Origin: Lachnoclostridium sp.
GTDB lineage: Bacteria; Bacillota; Clostridia; Lachnospirales; Lachnospiraceae
DNA length: 64,000 nt
Assembly: GCA_021770065.1 (NCBI GenBank)
Contig: JAETRR010000007.1
Coordinates: forward strand, 1 to 64,000
Direction of reading: 5' to 3'
Position 1 is the first letter of the stretch. Every line of letters starts with the position of its first letter. Shown piece after piece: positions 25,898-35,004 of the stretch. The translations under genes and the position numbers were made by a program. The notes below the pieces were generated by a model. That model was not told where the DNA came from and did no database searches. It worked only from the letters and a program-made list of their open reading frames with translations.

Positions 25898-26065
25898 TGG
25901 TAAATTCCTTCTTTCCATGCCTTTTTTCTTCCGCTGAATAAAACCTGTCACAACACAGTATACACGAATTCGGCCTTCAGGTAAAGACAGGAAAATGCCG
26001 GGTATAGTAGAATACAGCAGTTTGTGATATACTAATCCTATCTGGAAAAAAGGAGATATGATAGT

Positions 26066-26614
26066 ATGCGTGTAGGAATGGGCTATGATGTACACAAACT
26101 GACAGAAGGACGGGCATTGATCTTAGGAGGCGTAGAGATTCCCTATGAAAAGGGCCTTCTGGGGCATTCGGATGCGGATGTTCTGCTTCACGCCGTCATG
26201 GATGCACTGCTGGGGGCCGCAGCACTCGGGGATATCGGAAAGCATTTTCCGGATACCGACCCGGCATATAAGGGCATCTCCAGTATCCGCCTTTTAGAGC
26301 GTGTGGGCGCTCTCTTGGAGGAGGCTGATTATGTGATAGGCAATATGGATGCCACGATCATTGCACAGCGGCCCAAAATGGCACCCCACATCCCGGCAAT
26401 GCGCAAAAATATAGCAGAGGCATTGAAGATTTCCGTGGATCAGATTAACATTAAGGCAACTACAGAGGAGGGCCTTGGTTTTACGGGAACGGGCGAGGGC
26501 ATTTCCGCCCAGGCTGTATGCGCGCTGATCCCCATAGCAAATTACGCCTATGAGGATGTGATGCAGAGCGGCTGCGGGGGATGCCGGGGCTGTAAAAAAG
26601 ATGCGGAAGCATAA
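26066..26614 (+). CDS. ispF: 2-C-methyl-D-erythritol 2,4-cyclodiphosphate synthase, with a Cys-rich C-terminal tail
   Basis: 182 residues. Family signature GMGYDVHKL (Asp and His bind the metal), [19 protein letters not shown], and the C-terminal motif [17 protein letters not shown]. It makes the cyclic diphosphate in the MEP route to isoprenoids. Usual length is about 157; here roughly 20 extra residues end in CGGCRGCKK, a four-Cys (with the preceding Cys) tail not needed for the reaction. AGGAG stands 10 nt before the ATG. TATACT at 26028-26033 may be its -10. Confidence 0.93.
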   Translation: MRVGMGYDVHKLTEGRALILGGVEIPYEKGLLGHSDADVLLHAVMDALLGAAALGDIGKHFPDTDPAYKGISSIRLLERVGALLEEADYVIGNMDATIIAQRPKMAPHIPAMRKNIAEALKISVDQINIKATTEEGLGFTGTGEGISAQAVCALIPIANYAYEDVMQSGCGGCRGCKKDAEA

Positions 26615-26653
26615 GACTGCCGGAAAGGATACTGCCAAACTGGAGGAGTGGAT

Positions 26654-27499
26654 ATGGAAATTCGATACCTGTCCCAGGAGGAAAAGGAAAGCTCCCGGGC
26701 GCTTTATGAGGAAGTTTTTGTGGAGGATGAAAAGGCATTTGTGGATGCCTATTATCAGATCAAGGCTGCGGACAACCGGATTCTGGCAGCCATAGAAGAG
26801 GGAAATATCGTTGCTATGCTGCACAGGAATCCATATACTTTCCGGTTCCGGGGAAAATGCGTCCGGGCGGATTACCTGGTGGCAGTGGCAACCAGACAGC
26901 CCTACCGGCACCGGGGGCTGATGCGCAGCCTTCTCACAAAGGCCCTTGAGGATATGGAGAGGGAGAAACAGCCCTTCGCTTTTCTGATGCCGGCTGACGA
27001 GGCCATTTATCTTCCCTTTGATTTCCGGCTTATGGGAAATGAGGACGAGGAAGGGCTTGCGGCTCTCACGGAAAAGGAATTGTCGGAGACTTATGAACTT
27101 TATATTGAAAAAAATGCAGACTATGAAAGGCGGCGTATAAACTGGCCGGAATGGGAGGCCACTCCCATGATGATGCGCCTGGTCCATCTGCCTTCCTTTG
27201 CGGCGCAGATTGGGGCAGAGAAGGAGCAGAGCCTTGTACTTGCCGTTCAGGATCCCGTTTTGTCCGAAAACCGGGGTGTTTTCCGGTGGGAATTCACTGC
27301 AGAGAGCAGCCGGCTGGTTCCTGCCAGAGAGGAGCCGGAGCTTTCCGTCACGATAGCTGATCTGGGAAGCTTTCTCTGCGGAATGACAGGGCCCGAGGAA
27401 CTGGCAGAAGACTGTTCTGCGGACAAAAGGGCACAGGTACGGGAAAAGCTTTGTGCGGTCCGGGTTCTGGAAGGTATCTATATCAATGAAACGGTATAG
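26654..27499 (+). CDS. Eis-like GNAT acetyltransferase
   Basis: 281 residues from ATG 26654 (GGAGGA ends 6 nt before; a GTG two codons earlier is inside the ribosome binding site). Residues ~1-110 form a GNAT domain with acetyl-CoA loop TRQPYRHRGLMRSLL. The middle resembles a second GNAT-like lobe and the end (LSVTIADLGSFLCGMTG, then a short helix) an SCP-like domain, as in Eis proteins, though shorter than the ~400 of Eis. Substrate unknown. It follows ispF by about 40 nt and may be co-transcribed. Confidence 0.78.
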   Translation: MEIRYLSQEEKESSRALYEEVFVEDEKAFVDAYYQIKAADNRILAAIEEGNIVAMLHRNPYTFRFRGKCVRADYLVAVATRQPYRHRGLMRSLLTKALEDMEREKQPFAFLMPADEAIYLPFDFRLMGNEDEEGLAALTEKELSETYELYIEKNADYERRRINWPEWEATPMMMRLVHLPSFAAQIGAEKEQSLVLAVQDPVLSENRGVFRWEFTAESSRLVPAREEPELSVTIADLGSFLCGMTGPEELAEDCSADKRAQVREKLCAVRVLEGIYINETV

Positions 27500-27554
27500 C
27501 CCGGTTTCGCAGCTGCCGCCTGAACTGTAACGATGACATTAGTAAAGTATCTCA

Positions 27555-27621
27555 TAGTATTAAAAACTACTTGAAAAATATATGGCGGTGTGTTACCATC
27601 ATATGTAGTATTGAAAACCAC
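27555..27621 (+). promoter_or_regulatory. degV promoter framed by two direct repeats
   Basis: TTGAAA (27571-27576), 17 nt, TACCAT (27594-27599). The pattern TAGTATTRAAAACYAC occurs at 27555-27570, just before the -35, and again at 27606-27621 after the start site, 51 bp apart (about five helical turns). This fits a repressor binding two same-side sites; no regulator is assigned. Confidence 0.45.
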
Positions 27622-27656
27622 ATTTAAAAGTGGAAAGAGCAAGTAGGAGGCAAGCT

Positions 27657-28496
27657 ATGAGTTACAAAATCGTTATTGACAGCTGCGGTGAACTGCCGGA
27701 GAGCTATAAGAAGGATGAGCATTTTGAGAGTGTGCCGCTGGTGCTGGATATAGACGGCTATCATGTGATAGATGACGATACCTTTGATCAGGCGGATTTT
27801 CTGCGCAGGGTTGCGGAGAGTCCCAACTGCCCCAAGTCCTCCTGCCCTTCACCGGAGCGTTATCTGGAGGCCTATACCTGTGAGGCTGACAATGTGTATG
27901 CGGTTACTCTTTCTGCGGAGCTGAGCGGTTCTTATAACAGTGCGGAGCTTGGAAAGAAGCTTTATCTGGAGGAGAAGGGGAAGAAAAATATTCATGTGTT
28001 TAATTCCTGTTCGGCTTCCATCGGCCAGACGCTGATTGCCATGAAGATTGAGGAGTGTGAGAAGGCAGGGATGTCTTTTGAGAAGGTGATTGAGACTGTG
28101 GACGGCTACATTGCGGAACAGCACACGTATTTTGTCCTGGAATCTCTGGAGGCTCTTCGGAAAAACGGCCGTCTCAGCAATCTGAAGGCTTTTGTGGCGA
28201 ATGCTCTGAATATAAAGCCTGTGATGGGCTCTACCCCTGCAGGAACGATTTGTCAGCTTGATCAGGCCAGGGGAATCAATCGGGCTTTAAAGAAGATGGT
28301 GGAATATATTAAGAGAGACTTGAAGAACCCGGCGGGGAAGCTTCTGGCTATTTCGCATTGTAATTGTCCGGAGCGTGCCGGGATGGTGAAAGAAGAGATT
28401 CTGAAGCATATGCAGGTTAAGGATGTGGTGATCCTGGATACGGCGGGCGTCAGCAGCCTTTACGCCAGTGACGGGGGAGTTATTGTGGTGGTTTAG
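27657..28496 (+). CDS. DegV family fatty-acid-binding protein
   Basis: 279 residues from the ATG at 27657 with a strong TAGGAGG. N-terminal KIVIDSCGELP, the fatty-acid-contacting TVTLSAELSGSYNSA-type motif (here VTLSAELSGSYNSAEL), LESLEALRKNGRLS and the end NPAGKLLAISHCN...  mark DegV/FakB. Known FakB proteins hold a fatty acid for the kinase FakA, which is not in this window. Likely cytosolic lipid carrier; the bound acid is unknown. Confidence 0.88.
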   Translation: MSYKIVIDSCGELPESYKKDEHFESVPLVLDIDGYHVIDDDTFDQADFLRRVAESPNCPKSSCPSPERYLEAYTCEADNVYAVTLSAELSGSYNSAELGKKLYLEEKGKKNIHVFNSCSASIGQTLIAMKIEECEKAGMSFEKVIETVDGYIAEQHTYFVLESLEALRKNGRLSNLKAFVANALNIKPVMGSTPAGTICQLDQARGINRALKKMVEYIKRDLKNPAGKLLAISHCNCPERAGMVKEEILKHMQVKDVVILDTAGVSSLYASDGGVIVVV

Positions 28497-28598
28497 GGGC
28501 TGCCGCTGCGGAGTGATTGGCGTGGGTGTGAGAAGTAACTCCAGGGAACAGTCTGAGTGCATATTTTTTAAATTTTTCATGCTTTTTTCATAATAATG

Positions 28599-28607
28599 TG
28601 TTATACT
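28599..28607 (+). promoter_or_regulatory. Extended -10 promoter for a small membrane protein
   Basis: TGT followed by TATACT (28602-28607); no clear -35. It lies about 65 nt before the start of the small gene at 28673. Confidence 0.4.
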
Positions 28608-28672
28608 CTAAGGCAGGGCGGCGGCAGATGCCGCAGCAGAGCAAAAGAAAGATAAAGAGAGGATTTCACAGG

Positions 28673-28918
28673 ATGAGTCAGGAAAAGGTTAATCGCTATA
28701 AAGAGGAGAAAGCGAATCGGAAGGAGATTCTGGCGAAAGAGAAGAGAAAGCAGACGGCTGCAAAGGTTTGCGCCGGTGTGGTTGCGCTGGCTCTGGTCGG
28801 ATGGATTGGGTATTCGGTGTATGATATGGCTACGAGGCCGGATACTTCTACGATTGAGATGGATGCTTCTGCATTGGATTCGTATCTTTCTTCTATGGGG
28901 ACAGAGACAGCAGAGTAG
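28673..28918 (+). CDS. Small single-pass membrane protein, unknown function
   Basis: 81 residues from the ATG at 28673, which has AGAGAGG ahead. The first 33 residues are very basic and helical (many Lys, Arg, Glu). A TM helix of about 20 residues follows (VCAGVVALALVGWIGYSVY), then a short acidic outer tail with Ser and Thr. The topology is N-in. No family recognised; such proteins are common before conserved genes in Lachnospiraceae. An extended -10 promoter and a strong terminator on the far side suggest it is a single-gene unit. Confidence 0.7.
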   Translation: MSQEKVNRYKEEKANRKEILAKEKRKQTAAKVCAGVVALALVGWIGYSVYDMATRPDTSTIEMDASALDSYLSSMGTETAE

Positions 28919-28968
28919 AGGCGGGACAGCACACGGAATAGAGACAGGCAGAAATGAGGCGGTATTGT

Positions 28969-29011
28969 AAAATAAGGCAGCAGATATTGGAAATGTCTGC
29001 TGCCTTATTTT
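28969..29011. terminator. Bidirectional intrinsic terminator
   Basis: A perfect 16-bp stem: AAAATAAGGCAGCAGA (28969-28984) with its complement at 28996-29011 and an 11-nt loop. The ends give A/T tracts on both strands, so it can stop the small gene (+) and argG (-). Confidence 0.92.
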
Positions 29012-29096
29012 GCGACACCGTCTCGCTTTTATGCGCAGGCCCGTGCGCTGCTTCACCGGCACGGGCCGCGAGGGGACAGAGGAAGATACTCCTCCC

Positions 29097-30335
29097 CTAC
29101 TCGATTGTCTGGTTTTTGGAAGCTTCCACTTCGGCCATTTTCATGGCGCGCACCTTTAAGGGCAGGCCGAAGAGTGTGATGAAGCCGCTGGCATCGTGGT
29201 GGTCGTAGAGGTCACCGGTGGTGAAAGAGGCCAGGGACTCATTGTACAGGGAGTAGGGAGAAGTAGTTCCGGCTTTGATAATGTTGCCCTTGTAGAGCTT
29301 GAACTTTACTTCTCCGGTTACATACTCCTGTGTGCTGGTGACGAATGCCTGTATAGCTTCGCGCAGAGGAGTAAACCATTTCCCTTCGTATACGATCTGG
29401 GCGAATTTGCTGCCCATGTCCTTCTTTACTTCCATAGTGGCACGATCCAGTACCAGCTCTTCTAACTGCTGGTGGGCTTCCATGAGGATGGTTCCGCCGG
29501 GGGTTTCATACACACCGCGGGATTTCATGCCTACTACACGGTTTTCTACGATATCTACGATGCCGATGCCGTGCTTGCCTCCCAGGGCGTTAAGCTCGGT
29601 GATGATCTCGGATACTTTCATGGATTTGCCGTTTAAGGAGACGGGGATGCCTTTTTCGAAGGTCATGGTGACATATTCCCCCTCGTCCGGTGCTTTTTCC
29701 GGGGTGACACCGAGGACGAGCATATGCTCATAGTCGGGCTCACTGGCCGGATCCTCAAGCTCCAGTCCCTCATGGCTGATGTGCCACAGGTTCCGGTCGC
29801 GGCTATAGCTCTGGCTGTGGTCGAAGGGCAGGTTGATACCATGCCGGCGGCAGTATTCGATCTCGTCCTCACGGGACTGCATGGTCCACACGTCGGTCAT
29901 CCGCCAGGGAGCAATGATAGTCAGATCCGGGGCAAGGGCTTTGATGCTGAGCTCAAAGCGGATCTGGTCGTTTCCTTTTCCGGTTGCGCCGTGACAGATG
30001 GCGGCTGCGCCTTCCTTCCGGGCGATCTCTACGAGACGTCTGGCAATGGCGGGGCGGGCCATGGAGGTGCCCAGGAGGTACTTGTTCTCGTATACGGCGC
30101 CTGCCTGTACACAGGGCATAATGTAGTCGTCACAGAATTCGTCAATGATGTTTTCGATATACAGCTTGGAAGCGCCGGACAGCTTTGCGCGCTCCTCCAG
30201 GCCGTCAAGCTCATTTCCCTGGCCGCAGTCGATGCAGCAGCAGATCACTTCATAGTCAAAATGCTCCTTCAGCCATGGAATAATGGCTGTGGTATCCAGG
30301 CCGCCGGAATAGGCCAGTACAACTTTTTCTTTCAT
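29097..30335 (-). CDS. argG: Argininosuccinate synthase
   Basis: 412 residues from the ATG at 30335 (GAGGAGG 8 nt ahead). The ATP-pyrophosphatase motif AYSGGLDTT is at residues 8-16; other family blocks are [15 protein letters not shown] and SKTYSRDRN-like [11 protein letters not shown]. It joins citrulline and aspartate with ATP in the arginine pathway. argH is not beside it. Promoter and ArgR-box-like site lie about 85-125 bp upstream. Confidence 0.96.
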   Translation of the reverse strand: MKEKVVLAYSGGLDTTAIIPWLKEHFDYEVICCCIDCGQGNELDGLEERAKLSGASKLYIENIIDEFCDDYIMPCVQAGAVYENKYLLGTSMARPAIARRLVEIARKEGAAAICHGATGKGNDQIRFELSIKALAPDLTIIAPWRMTDVWTMQSREDEIEYCRRHGINLPFDHSQSYSRDRNLWHISHEGLELEDPASEPDYEHMLVLGVTPEKAPDEGEYVTMTFEKGIPVSLNGKSMKVSEIITELNALGGKHGIGIVDIVENRVVGMKSRGVYETPGGTILMEAHQQLEELVLDRATMEVKKDMGSKFAQIVYEGKWFTPLREAIQAFVTSTQEYVTGEVKFKLYKGNIIKAGTTSPYSLYNESLASFTTGDLYDHHDASGFITLFGLPLKVRAMKMAEVEASKNQTIE

Positions 30336-30775
30336 GTCTATATCCTCCTCGGTTTTCCTTTCGTCTGCGGAAATGACGTATCGGACCGCAGATGTTTTGC
30401 TTTTATCACTGACAAATAATATACAACATCCGATGGAAAGATGCAAGTGAAATTATATACATATTTATAAATGAATAAGTGGCGTTTCTTGTATAAAGAG
30501 AATATTTTATACGTAATATACGGGAAAATATGCATAAATAATGCATAGCCGGGAATGAGCTGCGGCGGACAGCCCATACTTTCTGCCTGCTGTGCGGTGA
30601 TTGTGCGGGATGTCAATTGGTTTATAAATTTTCCGGTTTCTGCGGAAAATGCCTTGTAGCACCTTTTAAAATGTAGTATGATAAAAGGAAACGTATGTTT
30701 GTAAATTTCCGGAGATTTCAGAGTTTCTTCGAGTTGAATTAAGGGATATTGAGAGAAAAGGCAGGCGATAAAAGA
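30336..30775. other. Intergenic region between argG and rarA
   Basis: 440 nt without a gene. It holds the argG promoter and ARG-box-like sites on the left half. On the right, TTGTAG (30654-30659), 17 nt, TATGAT (30677-30682) is a probable promoter for rarA. Nothing else was recognised. Confidence 0.6.
30418..30461 (-). promoter_or_regulatory. argG promoter with ArgR-box-like site
   Basis: On the minus strand: TTGCAT (30446-30441), 17 nt, TATATT (30423-30418). Immediately upstream, 30448-30461 reads TGAAATTATATACA on the plus strand, close to the ARG-box form TGMATWWWWATKCA. A second candidate, TGCATAAATAATGCA, lies at 30531-30545. Repression by ArgR with arginine is the likely meaning. Confidence 0.55.
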
Positions 30776-32107
30776 ATGATGGAACAGCTGAGCTTATTTG
30801 ACGATCGGCAGCAGAGTGCGCCTCTGGCCAGCAGGCTCAGACCGGAGAGTCTCTCAGAGTATGTGGGCCAGGGCCACCTGATCGGAGAGGGAAAGATATT
30901 ACGCAGATTAATTGAGACAGATCAGGTATCCTCTATGATATTCTGGGGACCGCCCGGTGTGGGTAAGACCACTCTGGCAAGAATTATAGCCAGGCAGACA
31001 CGGGCGCAGTTCGTGGAATTCAGCGCAGTGACCAGCGGCATCAAAGAGGTAAAGGAGGTTATGAACCAGGCAGAGCAGAACCGGAAAATGGGCATCCGCA
31101 CCCTGCTGTTTACCGATGAAATTCACCGCTTCAATAAGGCTCAGCAGGATGCATTTCTCCCTTTTGTGGAAAAAGGCAGCATTGTTCTGGTGGGGGCCAC
31201 AACGGAGAATCCTTCCTTTGAGATTAATTCTGCTCTTTTGTCCCGATGCAAAGTGTTTATCCTGAAGGCGTTGGAGGAAGAAGATCTGACGGCACTCCTT
31301 CGTCATGCGCTGAAAAGTCCCAAAGGCTTCGGTAATCTGGAATTATTAATAGAAGAAACTCATCTTCAGGCTATTGCACGGTTTGCCAACGGCGATGCCC
31401 GGACCGCCCTTAATACCCTGGAGATGGCAGTTCTCAACGGAAAAATGAATGAGAACGGTGTGATTTGTGTAGATGAGGAGCTTCTTGCACAGTGCATGAA
31501 CCGGCGTTCTCTTCTGTATGACAAAAACGGGGAGGAGCATTACAATATCATTTCCGCCCTCCACAAGTCCATGCGCAACAGCGATCCCGATGCGGCCCTT
31601 TACTGGATGCACCGGATGCTGCATGGAGGAGAAGATCCCCTGTACATTGCAAGAAGGCTGATACGCTTTGCCAGCGAGGATGTGGGAATGGCAGATTCCC
31701 AGGCCCTTCCTTTGGCTGTATCTGTCTACCAGGCCTGTCATTTCCTGGGTATGCCGGAATGCGATGTACATCTGACCCATGCGGTAGTGTATCTTTCCAT
31801 GGCGCCAAAGTCCAATGCTCTTTACCGGGCCTGTGAGGCCTGCAAGGAGGATGTACGGGATCTGCCTGCGGAACCGGTGCCCCTGCAGATCTGCAATGCG
31901 CCGACAAAGCTTATGAAGGATCTTCATTATGGAGAAGGGTATATTTACGCCCATGATACTGAGGAAAAGCTGAGCCGGATGCAGTGCCTGCCGGATGCTT
32001 TGGCCGGACGGCGGTACTATCATCCGACCGCTGAGGGGCAGGAGCGCAGGACGGGAGAGCGGCTCCGGGAGATTATAGAGTGGAAGCAGGAAGGGGCAAA
32101 GCCGTAA
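30776..32107 (+). CDS. rarA: Replication-associated recombination protein A (RarA/MgsA)
   Basis: 443 residues. AAA+ ATPase of the RarA/WRNIP1 group: Walker A GPPGVGKTT, Walker B LLFTDEIHRF, sensor GATTENPSFEI, then MgsA-type C-terminal domain (HKSMRNSDPDAALYW and RFASEDVGMAD). It acts at stalled replication forks. The start is taken at the paired ATGs 30776/30779, since the region N-terminal to them does not look conserved; a weak AGGCGA precedes. Independent of the arginine genes on both sides. Confidence 0.93.
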   Translation: MMEQLSLFDDRQQSAPLASRLRPESLSEYVGQGHLIGEGKILRRLIETDQVSSMIFWGPPGVGKTTLARIIARQTRAQFVEFSAVTSGIKEVKEVMNQAEQNRKMGIRTLLFTDEIHRFNKAQQDAFLPFVEKGSIVLVGATTENPSFEINSALLSRCKVFILKALEEEDLTALLRHALKSPKGFGNLELLIEETHLQAIARFANGDARTALNTLEMAVLNGKMNENGVICVDEELLAQCMNRRSLLYDKNGEEHYNIISALHKSMRNSDPDAALYWMHRMLHGGEDPLYIARRLIRFASEDVGMADSQALPLAVSVYQACHFLGMPECDVHLTHAVVYLSMAPKSNALYRACEACKEDVRDLPAEPVPLQICNAPTKLMKDLHYGEGYIYAHDTEEKLSRMQCLPDALAGRRYYHPTAEGQERRTGERLREIIEWKQEGAKP

Positions 32108-32173
32108 AAAAAGAAAAATTTCCGGAAAAAATGTATGTATATGTGTCACATTTGTATAAAAATAAAATAGAGC

Positions 32174-32228
32174 TTGAACAATATAGAGCAAAGTGATAAT
32201 ATATGCAATAAATATGAATAATAATACA
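32174..32228 (+). promoter_or_regulatory. argC promoter overlapped by ArgR-box-like sites
   Basis: TTGAAC (32174-32179), 17 nt, TAATAT (32197-32202). 32215-32228 reads TGAATAATAATACA, nine of ten consensus positions of the ARG box; it covers the start site. Same sequence style as the site at argG. The leader up to the ATG at 32321 is about 110 nt. Confidence 0.6.
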
Positions 32229-32320
32229 ATGCAAAAATGGAAAACAGATGGGCAGCCCCTTACCGGCCGTAAGGGATATTAACCATAAATACATTGTAGT
32301 AGAGAGGAAAGAGAAAGATT

Positions 32321-33361
32321 ATGATTAAAGCAGGAATTATCGGAGCAACCGGCTATGCCGGAGGAGAGCTGGTACGGCTCCTGACAGGCCACAGGGAGGC
32401 CGAGATCAAATGGTACGGCTCCAGAAGCTACATAGATAAAAAGTATGCGGAAGTTTATCAGAACATGTTCCAGATCGTAGACGATAAGTGTCTGGACGAC
32501 AATATGGAGGAGCTGTCCAGAGAGGTGGATGTTATTTTCACGGCCACTCCTCAGGGATTGTGCGCTTCTCTCGTGAACGACGAGATACTGTCCCGGACAA
32601 AAATTGTCGACTTAAGTGCGGATTTTAGGATCAAAGATGTGAAGGTATACGAGCAGTGGTACGGGATCACACATCCTGCGCCCCGATACATTCCGGAAGC
32701 CGTCTACGGCCTCTGTGAGATCAATCGGGAAGCCGTGAAAACGGCCAGGCTGGTTGCCAATCCCGGCTGTTATCCTACCTGCACAACCCTTTCCATTTAT
32801 CCCTTATTAAAAGAGGGGCTGATTGATCCGAATACCATTATCGCAGACGCCAAGTCGGGAACCTCCGGAGCGGGGCGGGGAGCCAAGACAGATAATCTCT
32901 TCTGTGAGGTCAACGAGAATATCAAGGCTTACGGGGTTGCCGGCCACCGTCATACGCCGGAGATTGAGGAACAGTTGAGCTACGCGGCCAAAGAACCGGT
33001 GCTGATTAATTTTACACCTCATCTGGTGCCCATGAACCGGGGAATTCTGATAACAGCTTATGCTTCTCTGAAAAAAGAGGTATCCTATGAAGAGGTAAAA
33101 GCAGTCTATGATAAATATTACGCTTCGGAGCTGTTTGTGCGCGTGCTTGACAGGGATGTATGCCCCCAGACAAAATGGGTGGAAGGAAGCAATTATGTGG
33201 ATGTGAATTTCAAAATCGATCCCAGAACGGGCCGTATCATTATGATGGGCGCTATGGACAATCTGGTAAAGGGAGCCGCCGGGCAGGCGGTTCAGAATAT
33301 GAATCTCATGTTCGGACTGGAGGAGAGCGAGGGCCTTAAGCTGGTGCCCATGTTCCCCTAG
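32321..33361 (+). CDS. argC: N-acetyl-gamma-glutamyl-phosphate reductase
   Basis: 346 residues, the usual length. Rossmann start GIIGATGYAGGELVRLL, catalytic Cys in VANPGCYPTC, and HRHTPEIEEQL. It reduces N-acetylglutamyl phosphate with NADPH in arginine synthesis. It has its own promoter with ArgR-box-like sites. In many Firmicutes argJ follows directly; here a repeat element, a GNAT gene and an asparaginase gene lie between. Confidence 0.96.
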   Translation: MIKAGIIGATGYAGGELVRLLTGHREAEIKWYGSRSYIDKKYAEVYQNMFQIVDDKCLDDNMEELSREVDVIFTATPQGLCASLVNDEILSRTKIVDLSADFRIKDVKVYEQWYGITHPAPRYIPEAVYGLCEINREAVKTARLVANPGCYPTCTTLSIYPLLKEGLIDPNTIIADAKSGTSGAGRGAKTDNLFCEVNENIKAYGVAGHRHTPEIEEQLSYAAKEPVLINFTPHLVPMNRGILITAYASLKKEVSYEEVKAVYDKYYASELFVRVLDRDVCPQTKWVEGSNYVDVNFKIDPRTGRIIMMGAMDNLVKGAAGQAVQNMNLMFGLEESEGLKLVPMFP

Positions 33362-33368
33362 TGCGGAA

Positions 33369-33489
33369 ATTACGGAACTGGAAAACAGTAATATTCTGTC
33401 GATGCACAAATCGATTTACAGACGCAAGCTTTTGCGGCTGGAAATTGATTTAGGCATAGGTGTATCGACAGGATATTACGGAACTGGAA
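33369..33489. repeat. Palindromic element flanked by 15-bp direct repeats
   Basis: ATTACGGAACTGGAA occurs at 33369-33383 and 33475-33489. Between, 20-nt arms at 33388-33407 and 33460-33479 are complementary at 18 of 20 positions, and an inner stem CGCAA/TTGCG sits in the middle. The whole can fold into one long hairpin of about 92 nt. It looks like a small dispersed palindromic repeat or a structured RNA between argC and the GNAT gene. Confidence 0.6.
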
Positions 33490-33511
33490 TAAAAAGGAAT
33501 GGACGAAGATT

Positions 33512-33958
33512 ATGACAATCCGAACAATGACAATCGAGGATTACGACGGCGTATACAATCTCTGGATGACCATTAAGGGCTTCGCCATTCGGAGTATAGA
33601 TGATTCCCGGACAGGTGTGGAACGATTTCTTAAGCGGAATCCGGATACCAGTGTGGTGGCTCTGGAGGACGGCCGCGTGGTAGGAAGTATCCTCTGCGGT
33701 CATGACGGGCGCCGGGGCTGTCTCTACCATGTGTGCGTCCACAGGGACTACCGGATGCGCGGGATTGGCAAGGCTATGGTGGTATATGCCATGAACGCCC
33801 TGAAAAAAGAGGAGATCAGCAAGGTATCTCTCATTGCATTTACGAAAAACGACATCGGAAACGCATTCTGGAACCGTATAGGCTGGACAAAACGGCAGGA
33901 TCTGAATTATTATGATTTTGTTCTGAATGAGCGAAACATTGAAGAATTTAACAAATAA
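33512..33958 (+). CDS. GNAT family N-acetyltransferase
   Basis: 148 residues with the GNAT core: strand GCLYHVCVHRDYRMRGIGKA contains the acetyl-CoA loop R-x-x-G-I-G-K, then VSLIAFTKNDIGNAFWNRIG. It resembles the YpeA/YhbS small predicted acetyltransferases. Its position between argC and argJ invites the idea of N-acetylglutamate synthase activity, but it has no ArgA-like kinase domain and argJ already supplies that step. Eleven nt separate it from ansA. Confidence 0.85.
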   Translation: MTIRTMTIEDYDGVYNLWMTIKGFAIRSIDDSRTGVERFLKRNPDTSVVALEDGRVVGSILCGHDGRRGCLYHVCVHRDYRMRGIGKAMVVYAMNALKKEEISKVSLIAFTKNDIGNAFWNRIGWTKRQDLNYYDFVLNERNIEEFNK

Positions 33959-33969
33959 GGGGATTCGTT

Positions 33970-34992
33970 ATGAGCGGGAAGAAAAAGATTCTGATGCTGA
34001 CCACAGGAGGCACCATCGCCTCCACGGCCACAGAGAGGGGGCTTGCTCCGGCCCTTCATGGGGATGAGCTTCTAAAGGGCCTGGAGGATCTGCGTGAAAG
34101 CTGTCAGATAGACATTCTGGAGGTATGCAGCCTGGACAGCACCAATATGACCTGGGCCCACTGGCTGAAGCTTGAGGAGGCTGTCGAAGCCCATTATGAG
34201 CAGTACGACGGATTTGTGATCTGCCATGGTACGGACACCATGGCTTATACGGCGGGAGCTTTATCTTACCTTATACAGAATCCGGGAAAGCCGGTGGTGC
34301 TTACCGGTTCCCAGAAGCCCATCACCCAGGAAATCACAGATGCCAAGCGGAATCTGCGTGACAGCATCGCAGCAGCCATGGACGGGGAGTGTGCCGGCGT
34401 GCAGATTGTATTCAATGGACAGATTATCGCAGGCACACGGGCGAAGAAGGTGAAGAGCTTTAGCTTTGACGCATTTACCAGCATTAATTTTCCTGTTCTG
34501 GGCGTGGTGCAGAACGGCAGAGTGATCCGCTATGTGAAGGAAGAACTGTCTGCAGAGCCGCCGGTTTTCTATCGGCGGGTACATCCGAAGGTTTTTCTCT
34601 TAAAGCTGGTACCGGGAATGCAGCCGCAGATTTTAAAGCCCATTTTCCGGGAATTTGACTGTGTGATTGTGGAGAGCTTCGGCGTAGGGGGAATTCCCGA
34701 CAGCATTGCGGAGGAATTTTTCCGGCAGTTAAGCAGATACGATCCCGGAGAGAAAATCCTGATTATGACGACCCAGGTCACTTACGAGGGAAGCGATGTG
34801 GATGTGTATGAGGTGGGCAAGCGGATTCGGGAGCGGTTCCGTTTTCTGGAAGCTTATGATATGACCCTGGAGGCTGTGTTTACAAAAATCATGTGGATAC
34901 TGGGGATCGGGGGATTGAGCTTTGAGGAGATTGAGGAGCTGTTTTATCGAAAGGTTAATTACGATACAAGTGTGACTTATGTGAAAGAATGA
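33970..34992 (+). CDS. ansA: L-asparaginase, type I-like
   Basis: 340 residues. First catalytic triad region LTTGGTIAST (Thr), second HGTDTMAYTAGALSYL (Thr-Asp), and Lys in GSQKPITQEITDAKRNL. No signal peptide, so cytosolic like E. coli AnsA. It hydrolyses asparagine to aspartate and ammonia; aspartate is the co-substrate of ArgG, which may explain its place inside the arginine genes. 12 nt from argJ. Confidence 0.9.
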   Translation: MSGKKKILMLTTGGTIASTATERGLAPALHGDELLKGLEDLRESCQIDILEVCSLDSTNMTWAHWLKLEEAVEAHYEQYDGFVICHGTDTMAYTAGALSYLIQNPGKPVVLTGSQKPITQEITDAKRNLRDSIAAAMDGECAGVQIVFNGQIIAGTRAKKVKSFSFDAFTSINFPVLGVVQNGRVIRYVKEELSAEPPVFYRRVHPKVFLLKLVPGMQPQILKPIFREFDCVIVESFGVGGIPDSIAEEFFRQLSRYDPGEKILIMTTQVTYEGSDVDVYEVGKRIRERFRFLEAYDMTLEAVFTKIMWILGIGGLSFEEIEELFYRKVNYDTSVTYVKE

Positions 34993-35004
34993 GGATGTTG
35001 ACAG

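Noticed and set aside
33512-33958. argA-type N-acetylglutamate synthase between argC and argJ
   Set aside because: Only a plain small GNAT core is present, with no amino-acid kinase part, and position alone is weak evidence.
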